NCBI GenBank assembly: GCA_038363925.1
Contig: JAQQWL010000006.1
Location: 4,816,501-4,880,500, forward strand
DNA length: 64,000 bases
Direction of reading: 5' to 3'
From: Apiospora phragmitis
Lineage: Eukaryota > Ascomycota > Sordariomycetes > Amphisphaeriales > Apiosporaceae
Within the stretch, counting starts at the first letter, position 1. Each line of letters begins with the position of its first letter. A program made the translations under genes and the position numbers. Below are positions 13,215 to 26,738 of the stretch, piece after piece. The notes beneath the pieces are model-generated. The model had not been told where the DNA came from. It was given only the letters and a program-made list of their open reading frames with translations, and did no database searches.

Positions 13215-13534
13215 CAAGCGGGAAGTAGCTCTGATGGTTGTTGGCAACGGGATTGATGACAATTGGCTGAATTAATTTCCCGCGTGAACAGCCTTTCAGA
13301 GGCAGACATTAACCTCTCAAGTCCTTTTCGTGTGATAACAACAAGCAGACTAGCATAGTCGCCGAAGGAGGTTGTACTCAGTATTATTATTGGTTGGCTA
13401 GGATGAAGGCTCCATGTTTTTCGATTATCCGTGTTGTACATCGATTCCTGTGGACTTTCTCAGACGACGGGTTTCTGTTTCATCACCTAAACATCTTTAA
13501 CTCATATCCAGTCGAGAATGTCGGCCTATGCTTT
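13215..13534. other. Short intergenic stretch
   Basis: Nothing recognisable lies between the HET relic and the 3' end of the interrupted minus-strand gene. Confidence 0.4.
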
Positions 13535-14103
13535 TTATACCCGTAATCCATGGTCCTTAATCGTGCAAAATAATGTATTCCATTGGCTCTCTTCGCCCAA
13601 CCAACCAAAAGTCCATGTTGTAGGCCATAGTAATATTTCAGGAAAAAACAACAACATAACCCAACTCAAGTGCGCACTAGACGCAAATGACCCCATTACA
13701 CCAACAACTATGCTGACGGCAGTGAAGTGGGCGCGCTCCGCCTCGGCCCTTTCGTTGCCCAAGACCCTGTCAACCGCGGCCAGGTACGTGTCGAGCTGCG
13801 CCCGAGTCAGGCGCGCGGCGTCCACCACCGTGCTGTTGATGTGGTAGGAGCGGTATATGCCGTCCGGGTCGATGCTGGCGAAGCCGTGGTTGTGCTCGGC
13901 CCTGACCAGGTCGGGAAGCTCGGCGAGTGGTGGGTTTCCGCCGGATTGAGGAGACTGGGCAACGACGAACAAGTTAGTATTTAGTGTCGATTCCAATGCA
14001 GGGGGAAGGGATTAAGGGGCCCGGTGACCAAGCTTACAACCACTGCACCTTGGCCGACTGAGGTGGCCGTTACAGCAACGAAGGCAAGTGTTGGAGCGAA
14101 GTA
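13535..14103 (-). pseudogene. Small putative secreted protein gene severed from its start codon by the transposon stack
   Basis: Exon 2 is 13535..13954 and the rest of exon 1 is 14038..14103. They are separated by an 83-bp intron (13955..14037) with GTAAGC donor, TACTAAC branch site and GCCCAG acceptor, joining in phase 0. The exon 1 fragment begins with TAC TTC at the transposon edge and encodes a hydrophobic stretch (FAPTLAFVAVT) like a signal-peptide core. No ATG precedes it on this side. On the far side of element A the sequence immediately outside the TA duplication is ATG on the minus strand (29906..29908). Collapsing the element to one TA would therefore give ATG-TAC in frame, a protein of about 162 aa. 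The mature part has no cysteine and contains PPLAELPDLV and a YRSYHINSTVV segment; no family is recognised. The 3' end is uncertain because the last 50 residues look unlike coding sequence and may lie beyond an unrecognised splice. Confidence 0.6.
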
Positions 14104-14132
14104 ACGTACGTCACCCCATAATTGACCCCCCT
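14104..14132 (+). repeat. Left terminal inverted repeat of element A
   Basis: 29 bp, matching the reverse complement of 29875..29903 at 27 positions. It is preceded by TA at 14102-14103, the target duplication. Confidence 0.9.
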
Positions 14133-14403
14133 GTCGACCTCCACCACGATTCACCGCCACTTGGATTCAAAAAAAGATTACTCACCGAATTCTGATCCGA
14201 ATAACTTCATTCTTTTAAATATATACTTATTCATTAATAGCACGTTCTTATACCGAAGACGACTTATCTTCCGCCATCCAAGATGTGGCAAACGGTACAT
14301 CTATTCATAAGGCTGCCCTCTATTAGGGCATCCCACGGTCTACTTTTATCAGTCGACTTCACGGCCGATAATCACGTCGGGAATCAAAATCTACTTATTA
14401 GAA

Positions 14404-15146
14404 GCTTTCTACAGTCCAAGAAAAGCATCTAGCAGACTGGATCTTAGCCCAAGAAGCCCTTGGCATGGCACCGACGCATGCGCAAATCAAGGAACTGGCT
14501 CAACGGGTTTTAACCCTTCGAGGGGACCATTAACCACTCGGTAAAAATTGGATAGAAGCCTTCCTTCGACGCCACCTAGCCTTAAAAATAAAGAGGCAAC
14601 GCCGTATCGATTCTTAGCGTATTAATGGGGCATTAACTGAGGTAATTAAGTCTTAGTTTTTAACTAAATTACGTATACCTTAAATCTAGGCTATTAAACC
14701 TGAAAACAGGTATAATATAGACGAGCACGGTATCTTAAAAGGCTAAGGAGGTAATAGCCTTATAGTAGGCAGTTTAGAATCGCGTTTTATTTAATAAAAA
14801 CTGCTTAGTTTAAAGTGCTGAACGACTATATTAGAATGTATCAACACTCGGCAGGGCTATTCATCTAGTGATTTATAAGGGTAAATTAGTCTAAGAGTAA
14901 TAGTTCCCTTAAAACGTTAATAAATTTAAAGGATAATAGTTTAATACAAGTAATAAAGGCTGGAAGAATAACGAAATCGCCGTTAAATAGCTCGAAGATA
15001 TTTTTATACCGGAAACCGCTTTAAACGACTTAAAGGATGCTCGTTTACTTATTTTAAATAGGTATAGTAGTTATATAACGAACGATTTTATATCCCTTTA
15101 TTATTAGAATAATATTTACTTATTATTTTTACCCCCTTAAGCTAAT
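14404..15146 (+). pseudogene. Transposase of element A, 5' part
   Basis: A degraded frame that still reads LADWILAQEALG and PTHAQIKELAQRVL (CENP-B/HTH part of Fot1-type transposases), KNWIEAFLRRHL, then IKPENRYNIDEHGI around 14690-14735 with the first catalytic acidic residue of the DDE fold. It reaches NIYLLFLPP just before element B interrupts it at TA 15147-15148. Many TAA/TAG codons replace expected CAA/CAG/TGG. No complete frame remains. Confidence 0.85.
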
Positions 15147-15148
15147 TA

Positions 15149-15181
15149 ACAGTGCTACGGTCACCTCATGCAACGGCGACC
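15149..15181 (+). repeat. Left terminal inverted repeat of element B
   Basis: It begins ACAGTGCTACGG and matches the reverse complement of 29070..29102 apart from a few changes, nearly all C/T or G/A. Confidence 0.85.
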
Positions 15182-15279
15182 CTTAAATTTAAATAGCCCT
15201 TAATAGTATTATATATAAATTAGTATATAAACTAGTTAACTTTTAATTTATAATTAATTAAATAATATTATCTTCTTTT

Positions 15280-16020
15280 TTTTCTCCTCTTTTTAATAGG
15301 CCGTAAACTTAACGAGTTAATATTATAACGCGTGATTTAAGATATTATAAATAGCTCGTTAATAAAATAAGCCGCCGAGAAGTATAATATTTTTAAAATA
15401 ATTTTAAGGGCTCGAATTTACGGCCGTAAGACTATAAAATAACGGAATAAGTCCTTTTAAGCCTTAATAATAGCGGAAGAGTCTTAAATCGTAACTTAGT
15501 ACTTTACGTAGTATAATTTAAGCTATTTACTAGCGTACGTTATTTTTTAAATATTTATTTAATAAAGTTTTTAAACTAACGAGATTAATATAATACTCGG
15601 TAAATATTAAGTTAAAAGATTTATTACTCGTTATTTATTTATCGGTGCTATTTTTTTTAAAAGGATAGATTTTTTAAAGCTTAACGTAACTTCCGTAGAA
15701 AAAATTATCGAGTTTTTTAAGCGGCTTAATAATCCTATTCTAAAATCGATCCCTCCGGAGTTTCGATTTAATATCGACGAGATCGGTAACTAGCTCAGCT
15801 ATAAAACGAATATAATAATTATTAAACTTATTAAAATAAAAAGAATATTAATTATAAACTCTTTTAATTAAAAATAAGCTTTTATAATCGAATATAATAA
15901 CGCTTTAGGCCGAGCTTTACCTCCTTTTATTATATTTAAAGGCTAATAGGTCTAGTAGTAATAGTTTCCGGAGGAGGAGGACTCGCTAACGGATACTATA
16001 AAGGATTAAGTCTTTGCGGT
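15280..16020 (+). pseudogene. Transposase of element B, 5' part
   Basis: A decayed frame with VEKIIEFFKRL, FRFNIDEIG (around 15760-15786, DDE acidic residue) and GRALPPFIIFKG (around 15910-15945). It is cut by the chromovirus at the GCGGT target site (16016..16020). Many stops, all in a TpA-rich context. Confidence 0.8.
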
Positions 16021-16680
16021 TATTATAACCCGACCTAACCATGCGGCTAAAAAACCCCACTTACCGGCACGGGGATACGATAACCCGGTCCGGCTACGAT
16101 GTACAGCTAGTAATCGCACCGCCAGCTATATTAATATGCACGTAGCTATATTCTAATAACGTGCGATAAAACAAGCGGTCCTAGCCCGCGTAGCGATAGG
16201 ACGAATAAAGGTAGACATAATAACAGGGTACGATAAGTTACGTGACAGACCCCGGAGCGATAAAAAGCACGACGCCCGAGGTAAGCTAACTAGGGTTAGA
16301 TCATCGTGATCTAAGGGATGGATCATTATAAGCTAGTAACGAGATTATTATAAACCTATAAGTAATTTAAAAGATTAATAAAAAAAGAATTAAATATATA
16401 ATAAAAAATATTTCTTATATATTTTATATAAATACTTTTTATTTTAATAATTAATTTAAGTATTAATTTAATTTATTAATAAAATGAATAACTTTAACGA
16501 CTTTATTATAAATACTTTTTAATTTATATATTTTAATTACCTTCGTTTTTATAAGTTATTACTTATTATATCGATAAAAACGAACTTTTATCGCACGTTT
16601 AAATACTTTTTTATATTATTAATATAAACTTTAATACGTTTTACTAAGTTTCTTTTAAAATTTAAATAACGTTCATTATA
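16021..16680 (+). repeat. 5' LTR of the chromovirus
   Basis: 660 bp, direct repeat of 26739..27399. The terminal TG/CA have been changed to TA/TA in this copy. It contains the palindromic GATCA..GTGATC motif also found in the other LTRs. Confidence 0.9.
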
Positions 16681-16879
16681 TTTTAATTACTTTTATTTTT
16701 ATAAATTATTACTTAAACTTTCGAGCAATAATATTATAAGAATTATATCTATACCTAGCCCTAGTAATACCGTTTAATAAGGAAAAATCCCTATCGCTAC
16801 CCCTAATACCTCTTAACGAAACCCTATTATAGAGGTCGATAATAACGATAATAACGACGAGCCTACCCGATAGGCGTTA

Positions 16880-18170
16880 GTTAAATAAATTAAAAAACTC
16901 GAATAAAAAAGCGCTAATTATTAATATTATTACGTACAGCTCGAAAAAGAGTATAACGAGCTCCGGACTAAGAATACTTTAAGATAAATATTTTATAATA
17001 TCGATAAATTACGCGAAAAATTATATCTCTTTTATATAATTATTAATATTATTTAAACTTTTATTATATTTAAAAAAAGTATAAAGATTAATACTTTAAT
17101 ACTATTTAATAAAATAAGCGAAAACTTTCGAAGCTTTTTTATTTAAATTAAAGTTTATTAACGATTTTATAAAAAAACGTTCTAAAACGTTACTTAATAA
17201 GTCATCTACGCTGCCTCGTTTTTTAAAAATAAAATACTCGCTTAGTTCGAACCTTATTTAAATAAACTCGTAAAAACGATTAATAAATTGAGCTATACTG
17301 TACGGAGGTATAACGAATTTTCAAAAATTACGATAGCTTCGAGCAAGCTTTTAAATCACTTTTCTAAAACCCCGATAAAAAACGACAGGCGGAGAGGGAA
17401 CTCGAAACCTTTAAATAAAAAAGATTAGCCGCTATTTATACAGCCAAATTCCGACGTATTATAATTCGATTAAATTATATCGAGGTTATAAAAATTATAA
17501 TATATTATTAAGGATAAAAAAAACATTAAAAACGAACTTAACCGGCTAAATACCTTTAATAATTTCTTTTTATATATAAAACTTATTATTAAAATTAATA
17601 TTCGTATATATAAATAACGTTACGAAAAATAAAGCGAATTATTATAATAAACTAATTAAATCTAGGTTAATACCGAATAATTATATTAATATAATAATAT
17701 ACTAAAAAAATATTACGGCGTATAATTATTATAATAAACTTATAAATTTTAACGTTATTAAATATAATAACTTAAATAAAAAGTAACGCGTTATTTATTA
17801 TAATTATTAAAAATAAAGATATTACGCTTAAAAATATCGAGTATTAAAAAAAGACTTTTAATAAATATTAAACGAATAATACGTTAACGTTATTAAAATA
17901 AAAAACACTTTTATAATAATTATTAAAAATAATAACGCTACTATTAAATACGGCAGCCTATCCTAAATAGCCTGTTACAATAATAGGTACGCCTTATACC
18001 TAGCGGGCAAAGAAGGTACCGGATAGTTTCTAAAAGCCCCTAAGGGTAGAAACTATAACCGGAGCGTCGCGATACTACGAAAGGAATAACCCCTCTTATA
18101 TAATAATAATAGCGACTTTATAAACGATATTATAAATTAATTAACGTAATTATTAAATTATAAATATTTA
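16880..18170 (+). pseudogene. gag relic of the chromovirus
   Basis: Between the 5' LTR and the first element C copy a decayed frame reads blocks of a retroviral-type capsid region, including a stretch reading AASFFKNKILA and LNKLVKTINKL around 17200-17290. Stops are frequent. No zinc knuckle could be read with confidence. Confidence 0.6.
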
Positions 18171-18174
18171 ATTA

Positions 18175-20033
18175 ACGTATCCTATAAGCGAATATCCTAT
18201 ACAAGCGAATGTCCTACTTTTATAAATTTCCTTATAGCCTTAACCTTTTTTTATATTCTTTTACGTCCAAAAATATTATAACTTTAAAAAAAAAGTAATA
18301 TAATTCTAGCGTTTTAAACGTTTTAGAAAGACTTAATTTTAAACGTATAAAAAGCTATATTAATTTATTACGTTTTATTAAAAACTTTATAGCGTAAACG
18401 AAATAATTAACCTATACGACGCGAAATATTTACAAATTTTCGAAAGCTTCTAAATTCCGAAAAAGATACGATTATTCGATATATTATTAATTTAAATACG
18501 CGATCGTTTCTTCCCGGTTAAATAATATAAAAGATATAGCGAATCGATTATTTAATTTACGTAATACGGGACGTGTCGGTATTAATTAGGCCTTTAATTT
18601 CGTATAATAATAATTAAACCTTTAGACGCGTTTTAACCGAAGAATCGATTATTAAAGAGTCCTTTACGAAGATCTCGACGCGTATTACGCGTAGTTTACT
18701 TTTATACGGAATATAATTTATAAGTACGGGATCTAAGAGGAGGATATTTATAATTTCGACGAGACCGGCTTTTTTATAAATTAAATCTTATTCGAAATAA
18801 TTATAACCACCTTTAATTAATACGGAAAGCCTAAGGTAATATAGTAAAGGAACCGGGAATAGGTTATAATTATTTAGGGCGTCGGATTACACGGTTACGC
18901 CATCCCTCCGTATATTATTTTTACCGGGAAAACGTACCTCTTTTCTTAGTATAAAAATAGCCCATTATTAAAGGACTAGGTGATCGTAATTATTAAAAAT
19001 AATTAAACTACGAATAAAAAAAGCGAGGACTAGATTCGATATTTTAATTAATATACTAGGTTTTGTACGAAAGGTTATTATTGCTTTTTAATCCTAGACG
19101 GTTACGAAAGTTATTACTCGATAATTTTCGAGCTCTATTATAGAAAAAACTCGATTATTATACTCTATATACCTTTTTATTTATTATATAAGCTTTAACC
19201 TTTTAATATTAACTATTTTTATATATTAAAAAAGGCGTATAAAAAAGAAATTAAATATTTTATACGGGCGTATATTATTTATATTTTAAAGAAGGATTTC
19301 TTATTAACGTTTTTAAAAGCGTTCTAAACGATTTTCACCGTTTTAAATATATAAAGAGGCTTTCGAGGGATAGGATTTATCCTATATAATTTAAAATATA
19401 TTATTTTATAATTAAATATAAAATTATATACTTTAATACTTCCGGGGACGTTTTCCGGCCTATTTATTCTTTAAAAATTAAAAACCTTAAACAACTTAAT
19501 TAAGGCTTAATCCTAAACTAAATACGTTCAAAACCATATCGTATAATATTAAAATAACTCTCCGATATTTATTTTAACTAGCTTTAATTAAATTATAAAA
19601 ACTATAACGTATATTATATACCGAGTTACTTTTTTAAAAAGTAAGAACGCGACACTTCGAAAAATAAATAAAATATTTAGCCGGCGCCGCCGTATAAAAA
19701 AAAACGGCTATAAAATAAAGGATCACTTCGTATATAAACTAAAAAAGACTTGCAGTTTTAAAAAGACGTTAATAAATAATTATAAAACGAATCGTATTAA
19801 AAGAGTAGTCGTATAAAAACGTTTAGGATACGCTTATAACGCTATAGAATTTACGGAGAGCCTAGGTATAATACGCGTACTTATTAGAATAATATAGAAG
19901 TATCTAGAAATAAGGATTCCGATTAATTTTAATATATTAAATACGTTATAATAAAATTAACTTATATTTTATTAAAAGGGGTATAAAAGAATAAAATATT
20001 CGCTTATATAGGATATTCGCTTATGGAATATAT
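18175..20033 (+). mobile_element. Element C, copy 1: Fot1-like transposon inside the chromovirus
   Basis: 1,859 bp. Terminal inverted repeats contain two AAGCGAATRTCC-type motifs (18186.. and the complement near 20001-20025). TA precedes the left end; the right duplication reads AA. The transposase on the plus strand retains NFDETGF (18752..18770), a GVGLHGYAIPPYIIFTGKT-like block, LILDGYESYYS and RGFRGIGFI. These are landmarks of the pogo/Fot1 group. Many stops, TpA-rich. Confidence 0.88.
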
Positions 20034-21299
20034 AAATATATTAATAAAAGAATTAATAAATAAAATTATAAAGTTTAAAAACTTAAGGATTAATAAATAA
20101 TTAGTTATCCCTAATATTTCTTACCCCGACTTAAAACACTTACGCTAAATACTTATTACGGCTAAGTTTAATTAAAAAATTTACGGTAACTATATAATAA
20201 AAAACGATACCCGAATCTCTTCTATATATAAAGAATACTTTACGCTCTTATAAATCTTATATATATACGATACTTATATAGAACACTTCGCGGAGAAACT
20301 CGAATATAAATAGTTTTCTCGAAAAATTAATAAACGACCTATTACGTAATTATACCTTAATTATATTATTAAAAAAATACGAACGTTAATCTTTAATAAA
20401 CGGCGCGTATATTTATTAATATAAAAAGATTTATAATAATTATAATAATATTATTTAAAAAGACGAAATTAAAAAGAATATTTTAAAAACCGATACCTTA
20501 AATACGCTTAAAAAAAATCGCGAGCTTATAAACGTTTAAAAAGAAACGTTTAACGTTTATAAATTATCGCGAACTTAATAAACTTTCGAATTACCCGAAA
20601 AACCTAAGTCTTAAATATTAAGAATAGCACTTTATATAAGGAAGAGTATAAAAATACCTTTATCGGCATATTAAAAAGCGCTTTATAAAAAACGAAAGGA
20701 ATAATAGCAATAATATAAAAATTAATTATAAAAAAGTATTAATTATTTATAAAAATAGCGTTTAAAAAATAGACGCCGCTTATTATAAAAGGATAATAAT
20801 AAACGAACTAAAATAAATCCTTATATTAAATAATAGATAATCCAGTTATTTATAAATATATTATATTAATAATAAGTATAAAAAGAGTTTATATTAAAGT
20901 ATTACGTAATAATAAAATATAAAGAAACTATATTTTATTATAAATCGTTAACCGCCTTAAATTCGAATAATAGGAAAACAACGCTTTATACCGATTTAAG
21001 ACCGTCGATAGAGGACTTATAACTTATAACGATAAAGAAGTACGAAAGGAAGTTACGAACCTTCCGGTCGATATCGGAAGACGCTATAAACGAATCACGT
21101 ATAATATTACGAACATCGCAAGATACGATATAATTTTAAAAATACCTTAATTACGGGTAAATAATTTTAAAATTAATTAAAAAATAAGCTAACTTTAATA
21201 AAATATATTAAAAAGAGGTTTAATTAATAGGTAACGGTCTAAAAAGCGACCCCCTAATAAACTTAAAATCTTTAAAGTATATATTATTATTAAGGAATT

Positions 21300-22720
21300 T
21301 AAGCCGAACGTTATAACGACTATACTAAAAAAGTACTAGTAATTCGAAGCTCTCTTTAATAAAAAACTAAAAATAAGCTTACCGCTTTATACACGGTAAG
21401 ATTATAAAATACCTTTTAAAAATAAGAAAGAACCCCTATTTATACCTATATATAAACTTAACCAGGAGTATAAATAAGCCTTAAAAGAATATATTACGGA
21501 AAATCTCGAAAAAAGAGTTATATAACTATTTACATTGCTAGTAAGCTTCTTTATCCTCTTTATCCCGAAAAAGAGCAAAAATAAGAAACTTAAATAGCGT
21601 ATATATATCCATTATTAAAAGTTTAACGAAGTTACTATTAAAAACCGGTACCCTTTACTTTTAATTAACAACCTATAAAATAAATTATTATATACTAAAA
21701 TCTTTATAATATTCGACCTCTCTAATATATATAACCTAATCCGGATTAAAAAAGGAAAGGAATAAAAAACCGCGTTTCGAACTAAGTACGGATATTTCGA
21801 ATACTAAGCCATACTATTTAACTTAACTAACACACTAACTAACTTTTAATTTATAATTAACTATATTTTACGGGAATACCTCGACAAATTTATTATAATA
21901 TATCTCGATAACATCCTTATTTACTTCGAGAACAACGAACAATACCGAGAATACGTAAAGCTAATGCTCCGGAAGCTATAGGACGCTAACCTACTAGTTA
22001 ACCTAAAAAAAAGCGAATTCTACTAATAATTCGTCACATTTATAAAATACGTAATATCCCTTAAAAAAATCCGGATAAAATCTTTTAAAGTCTTAATAAT
22101 TAAAGAGTAACTTACGCTTATAAGCGCTATAAAAGTTAGATCTTTTTTAAAACTAGCTAATTATTACTAAATATTTATCCCTAGATTTAACAAGTTAGCA
22201 ACATTTCTAATAAACTTAACGAAAAAAAACGAACTATTCTAATAAATAAAGAAAAAAAACTAAACCGTTTACAATATTAAGGAACGAATCCTTAACTAAT
22301 TAATACTCTACGTAGCGGACCCGTTAAAACCTTTTAAAATCGAACCCGATATATCGGATTATACGGTCAAAGGATAACTAAATTAACGGGACAATAACGA
22401 AAAGTCGCACCTTATCGCATTCTTCTCGAAAAAACTTAACGAATTAGAGCTTAATTATTAAATATATGATAAAGAGTTAATAACTATTATTAAAGCCTGC
22501 GAAAAATAAAAACATTATTTTAACGAAATAATAAAATTAATTAAAATCTATATTAATTATAAAAACTTTATAATATTTATTACTATTAAAGAGCTAAATA
22601 AACGATAAATATAATAGTTTAAATTCCTTTTAAAATTTAACCTTACTATTATTTATTAAAAAAGTAACGAGAACGGCCGCGCCGACGCGCTAAGCTAATA
22701 ACTAGACTACTAAGAGGAGG
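21300..22720 (+). pseudogene. Reverse transcriptase and RNase H relic of the chromovirus
   Basis: The frame still reads LNQEYK, FIPKKSKN, FNEVTIKNRYPLLLINNL, IFDLSNIYNLIRIKKGKE, KTAFRTKYGYFEY and, at 21901..21924, YLDNILIY. The canonical YLDD has become YLDN by G-to-A. RNase H follows with EPDISDYTVKG, LIAFFSKKLNELELNY and YDKELITIIKACEK. The order and spacing are those of Ty3/gypsy pol. In-frame stops replace Gln and Trp throughout. Confidence 0.9.
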
Positions 22721-22949
22721 TCCTGTTCGAAACACGAACTATCCTCACGTATAATTAAAATAATAACCTTATATTGTTAAAATAATTAAATATTATAAGC
22801 CACGTTTAATATAGCGACAAATAGGTTACTAAGTTTCGGCAACTTAATTAAGGCCCCGATTCTATTAATTACCCCGGGGACCGCCTCGAAAACCGCGACG
22901 GCCTCACCTTTTATCGAAATAAGATCCATATCTTTAAACGCTATCGTAA

Positions 22950-24350
22950 AAACTTTATTAAAAAATTCTACGATTACCTTATATATAGATATTAAGGAAT
23001 ATTTAAAACCTGGAAACGAATTATTAAATAATTTAATTACGAAAACCTTAAGCTAACTATAGCTAGGGTTATTAATAAATACGACTTATATAATAAGGCT
23101 AAGTCCGTAAAATATCGACCGTACAAAGAACTACAGCTAATTCCACCGCTAAACAAGGCGTAAAAATCGATCGCGCTCGACTTTATAATTAAACTACCCT
23201 ATCGAAAGAACCTTTAACTAAGGCTAACTACGATAGCATCCTAGTAATTACGGATAAACTCACGAACTATACCTATTTCCTACCGTATAAAGAGTCTAAC
23301 AATACTAACGATTTAGCCTATACCTTCCTCCGCGTTATTATTCACTAGTACGGATTATTAAAAATAATTATCTCTAACTAAAATAAGTTATTTATAATAA
23401 AATTTTAAAAGTTATTTACGACATAACTCGGTATTAAATATAAGTTATCTATAGCTTATCACCCCTAAACGAATAAATAAACGAAAAGAATAAACTAAAC
23501 ATTAAAGTAATACCTACGCTGCTACGTTAACTATAAATAAAACAATTAGGTACAATTATTACCTATAGCTTAATTCGCTTATAATAACGTAAATAACGAA
23601 ACTATACATATATTACTATTTTAAATAAACTACGGGTATAACTTAAAAATTATTAAAAAACCCTTAAAGGAGAATTAATACTACTCGCGATTATATAAGT
23701 TAAAAAATTAAAAATACTTTAAATTATATTATAATAAGACCTTACCTTCTTTTAATAACGAATAAAAAGATACGCCGATTAAGTAAAATTAAAAGAATTA
23801 ACCTTTAAAAAGGGAAAAAAAGTTTATTTTTTATAACGAAACATTAAAATAAAGTAACTAAGTAATAAATTAGACTTTAAAAAAATCGGACTATTTAAAA
23901 TCGCGGAAATCATTTTAAAAACCAACTATCGATTATTACTACCCAGGATAATACGGATATACCCTATATTTTATATTTTATTACTCGAGCTAACGGCCGA
24001 GGAAACCCTAATCGGTACACGGCTAAAAGTCGAAACAGATCAATACGAGTACGAAATTAACGGAATTATTAATAAAAGAAAGAAAGGACAAAGCTTTTAA
24101 TACCTCGTTTAATAAAAAAGTTATTTATTAAAAAATAATACTTAAAAACTTAAAAAACATTTAGTAAACGCCGCGGAAGAACTTTAAAAGTTTAAAAAGG
24201 AGCTCCCTTTACGAAGATTAACGGGCCAGGCTTTAAAAAATCTATTAAACTAAAAAACGACCAGTTAATGTCCCCGGAAATACCTAAAGAACATAGGTTA
24301 CCTAAGACGAAATTCTCTTAATTAATAATTAAAAAAAAACACCATCCTCT
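22950..24350 (+). pseudogene. Integrase and chromodomain relic of the chromovirus
   Basis: Integrase core blocks can be read: LVITDKLTNYTYFLPYKES (around 23240-23300), LGIKYKLSIAYHP followed by TNK (around 23430-23480), YLRCYVNYK and FAYNNVNNETIHI. Near the 3' end YEYEINGIINKRKKG and AAEELQKFKKELPLRRL match the chromodomain tail that defines chromoviruses and targets them to heterochromatin. The frame is interrupted by RIP-type stops. Confidence 0.82.
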
Positions 24351-24457
24351 TTATCTAGCTCTTACATCCTTTAACGGAACGCTTCCGAACGCTTTTCTAC
24401 TATAACCTTCTTTATATAATAAAAACGAGCTAAATAACTTAAAGCGGTAAATAACTA

Positions 24458-26316
24458 ACGTATCTCACAAGCGAATATCTTATATAAGCGAATGTCTCAT
24501 TCCTTTATACCTTTTTTAATAAAATATAAATTAATTTTATTATAACGTATTTAATATGTTAAAATTAATCGGAATCTTTATTTTTAAATACTTCTATATT
24601 ATTTTAATAAGTACGCGTATTATACCCGGGCTCTCCGTAAATTTTATAACGTTATAAACGTGTCTTAAACGTCCTTATATAACTACTCTTCCGACGCGAT
24701 TTATTTTATAACTATTTATTAATATCTTTTTAAAACTATAAGTCTTTTTTAGTTTATATATAAAATAATTTATTATTTTATAACCGTTTTTTTTTCGTAC
24801 GGCGGCGCCGGCTAAATATCTTATTTACTTTTCGAAATATCGCGTTCTTATTTTTTAAAAGAATAACTCGGTATATAATATATATTATAACTTTTACGAT
24901 TTAATTAAAACTAATTAAAATAAATATTAAAAAGTTATTTTAATATTATATAATACGGTTTCGAACGTATTCGGTTTAAGATTAAATTTTAATCGGGTTA
25001 TTTAAAGTTTTTAATTTTTAAAAAATAAATAAGCCGAAAAATATTCCTAAAAGTATTAAAATATATAACTTTATATTTAATTATAAAATAATATATTCCG
25101 AATTATATAGGATAAATCTTATTTTTTAAAAGCTTTTTTATATATTTAAAACAGTAAAAATCGCTTAAAACGCTTTTAAAAACGTTAATAAAAAGTCCTC
25201 CTTTAAAATATAAGTAATATACGCTTATATAAAATATTTAATTTTTTTTATACGCTTTTTTTAATATATAAAAATAACCGATATTAAGAGGTTAGAGTTT
25301 ATATAATAAATAAAAAAATATATAAAGTATAATAATTAAGTTTTTTTTATAATAAAGCTTAAAAGTTATTAAGTAATAGTTTTTATAGCCGTTTAAAATT
25401 AAGAAGTAATAACGACCTTTTATATAAAACTTAGTATATTAATTAAAGTATCGAATTTAGTCCTCGCTTTTTTTATTCGTAGTTTAATTATTTTTAATAA
25501 TTACGATCATCTAATCCTTTAATAATAAGCTATTTTCGTATTAGGAAGAGAGGTATGTTTTCCCGGTAAAAATAATATACGGAGGGATGGCGTAACCGTA
25601 TAATCCGACGCCTTGAATAATTATAATTTATTCCCGGTTCTTTTATTATATTATTTTAAGCTTTCCGCGTCGATCGGAGGTGGTTATAATTATTTCGAAC
25701 GAGATTTAGTTTATAAAAAAACCGGTTTCGTTAAAATTATAAATATCCTTTTTTTAGATCTCGTATTTATAAATTATATTTTATATAAAAATAAACTATA
25801 CGCGATACGCGTCGGGATTTTTATAAAAAACTCTTTAATAATCGATTTTTTAATTAAAATATATCTAGAGGTCTAGTTATTATTATATAAAGTTAAAGGC
25901 TTAATTAATACCGACGCGTCTTATGTTATATAAGTTAAATAATTAATTCGCTATATTTCTTATATTATTTAACCGGGGAAAAAATAATCGCGTATTTAAA
26001 TTAATAATATATTAAATAATTATATCTTTTTTAAAATTTAGAAACTTTCGAGAATTTATAAATATTTTATATCGTATAGGTTAACTATTTCGTTTACGCT
26101 ATAAAGTTTTCGATAAGACGTAATAGATTAATATAGCTTTTTATACGTTTAAAATTAAATCTTTTTAAAGCGCTTAAAACGTTAAAATTATATTACTTTC
26201 TTTTTAAAATTATAATATTTTTAAATATAAAAGAATATAAAAAAAGGTTAAAGCTATGAAGAAATTTATAAAAGTGGGACATTCGTTTATATAAGATATT
26301 CGCTTGTAGGATACGT
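24458..26316 (-). mobile_element. Element C, copy 2: inverted copy of the same transposon
   Basis: Also exactly 1,859 bp, opposite in orientation to copy 1, with TA on both sides (24456-24457 and 26317-26318). The right end is the best-preserved terminus of the family (ATAAGATATTCGCTTGTAGG). On the minus strand the catalytic block reads NFNETGF (around 25718-25740): the acidic Asp is changed to Asn by a G-to-A-type mutation. A 264-bp open frame on its plus strand (25613..25876) is antisense to the transposase and not a gene. Confidence 0.88.
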
Positions 26317-26738
26317 TACTTTTATAATAAAAATAAAGCCTCCTTTATATTTAACTCTTCCGCTTTTAGTTTTTTCTATTAAGCGGCCAGCTTCGTTAAA
26401 GCCGACGTAATAAAAGTACTATCACAAAAATAATTAACCCGAATATACTCTAAGTAACGAAATAATTTCTCGTTTATATAATAAGCTAGGTTTTAATAAA
26501 AATAACGAGTATAGGGTATACTAATTAAATCACCCGTGGATTCTATATTAATAATAAGAGCTAAACGCGTAACAATTTTTTTTAACCGAGATTTTTCGGC
26601 ATAACTATTTATAATAAATATACATTATAATAAAAAGTAATAAAGAAAAAAAACCTACTATAACTTAATATTATAAATAACTAGGGTACTTATAAAATCA
26701 ACACTTTAAGGATAAAATAATTAAAAAAAAGAGAATAA

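Noticed and set aside
25613..25876. 87-codon plus-strand frame within the AT-rich block
   Set aside because: It is antisense to the decayed transposase of element C copy 2.
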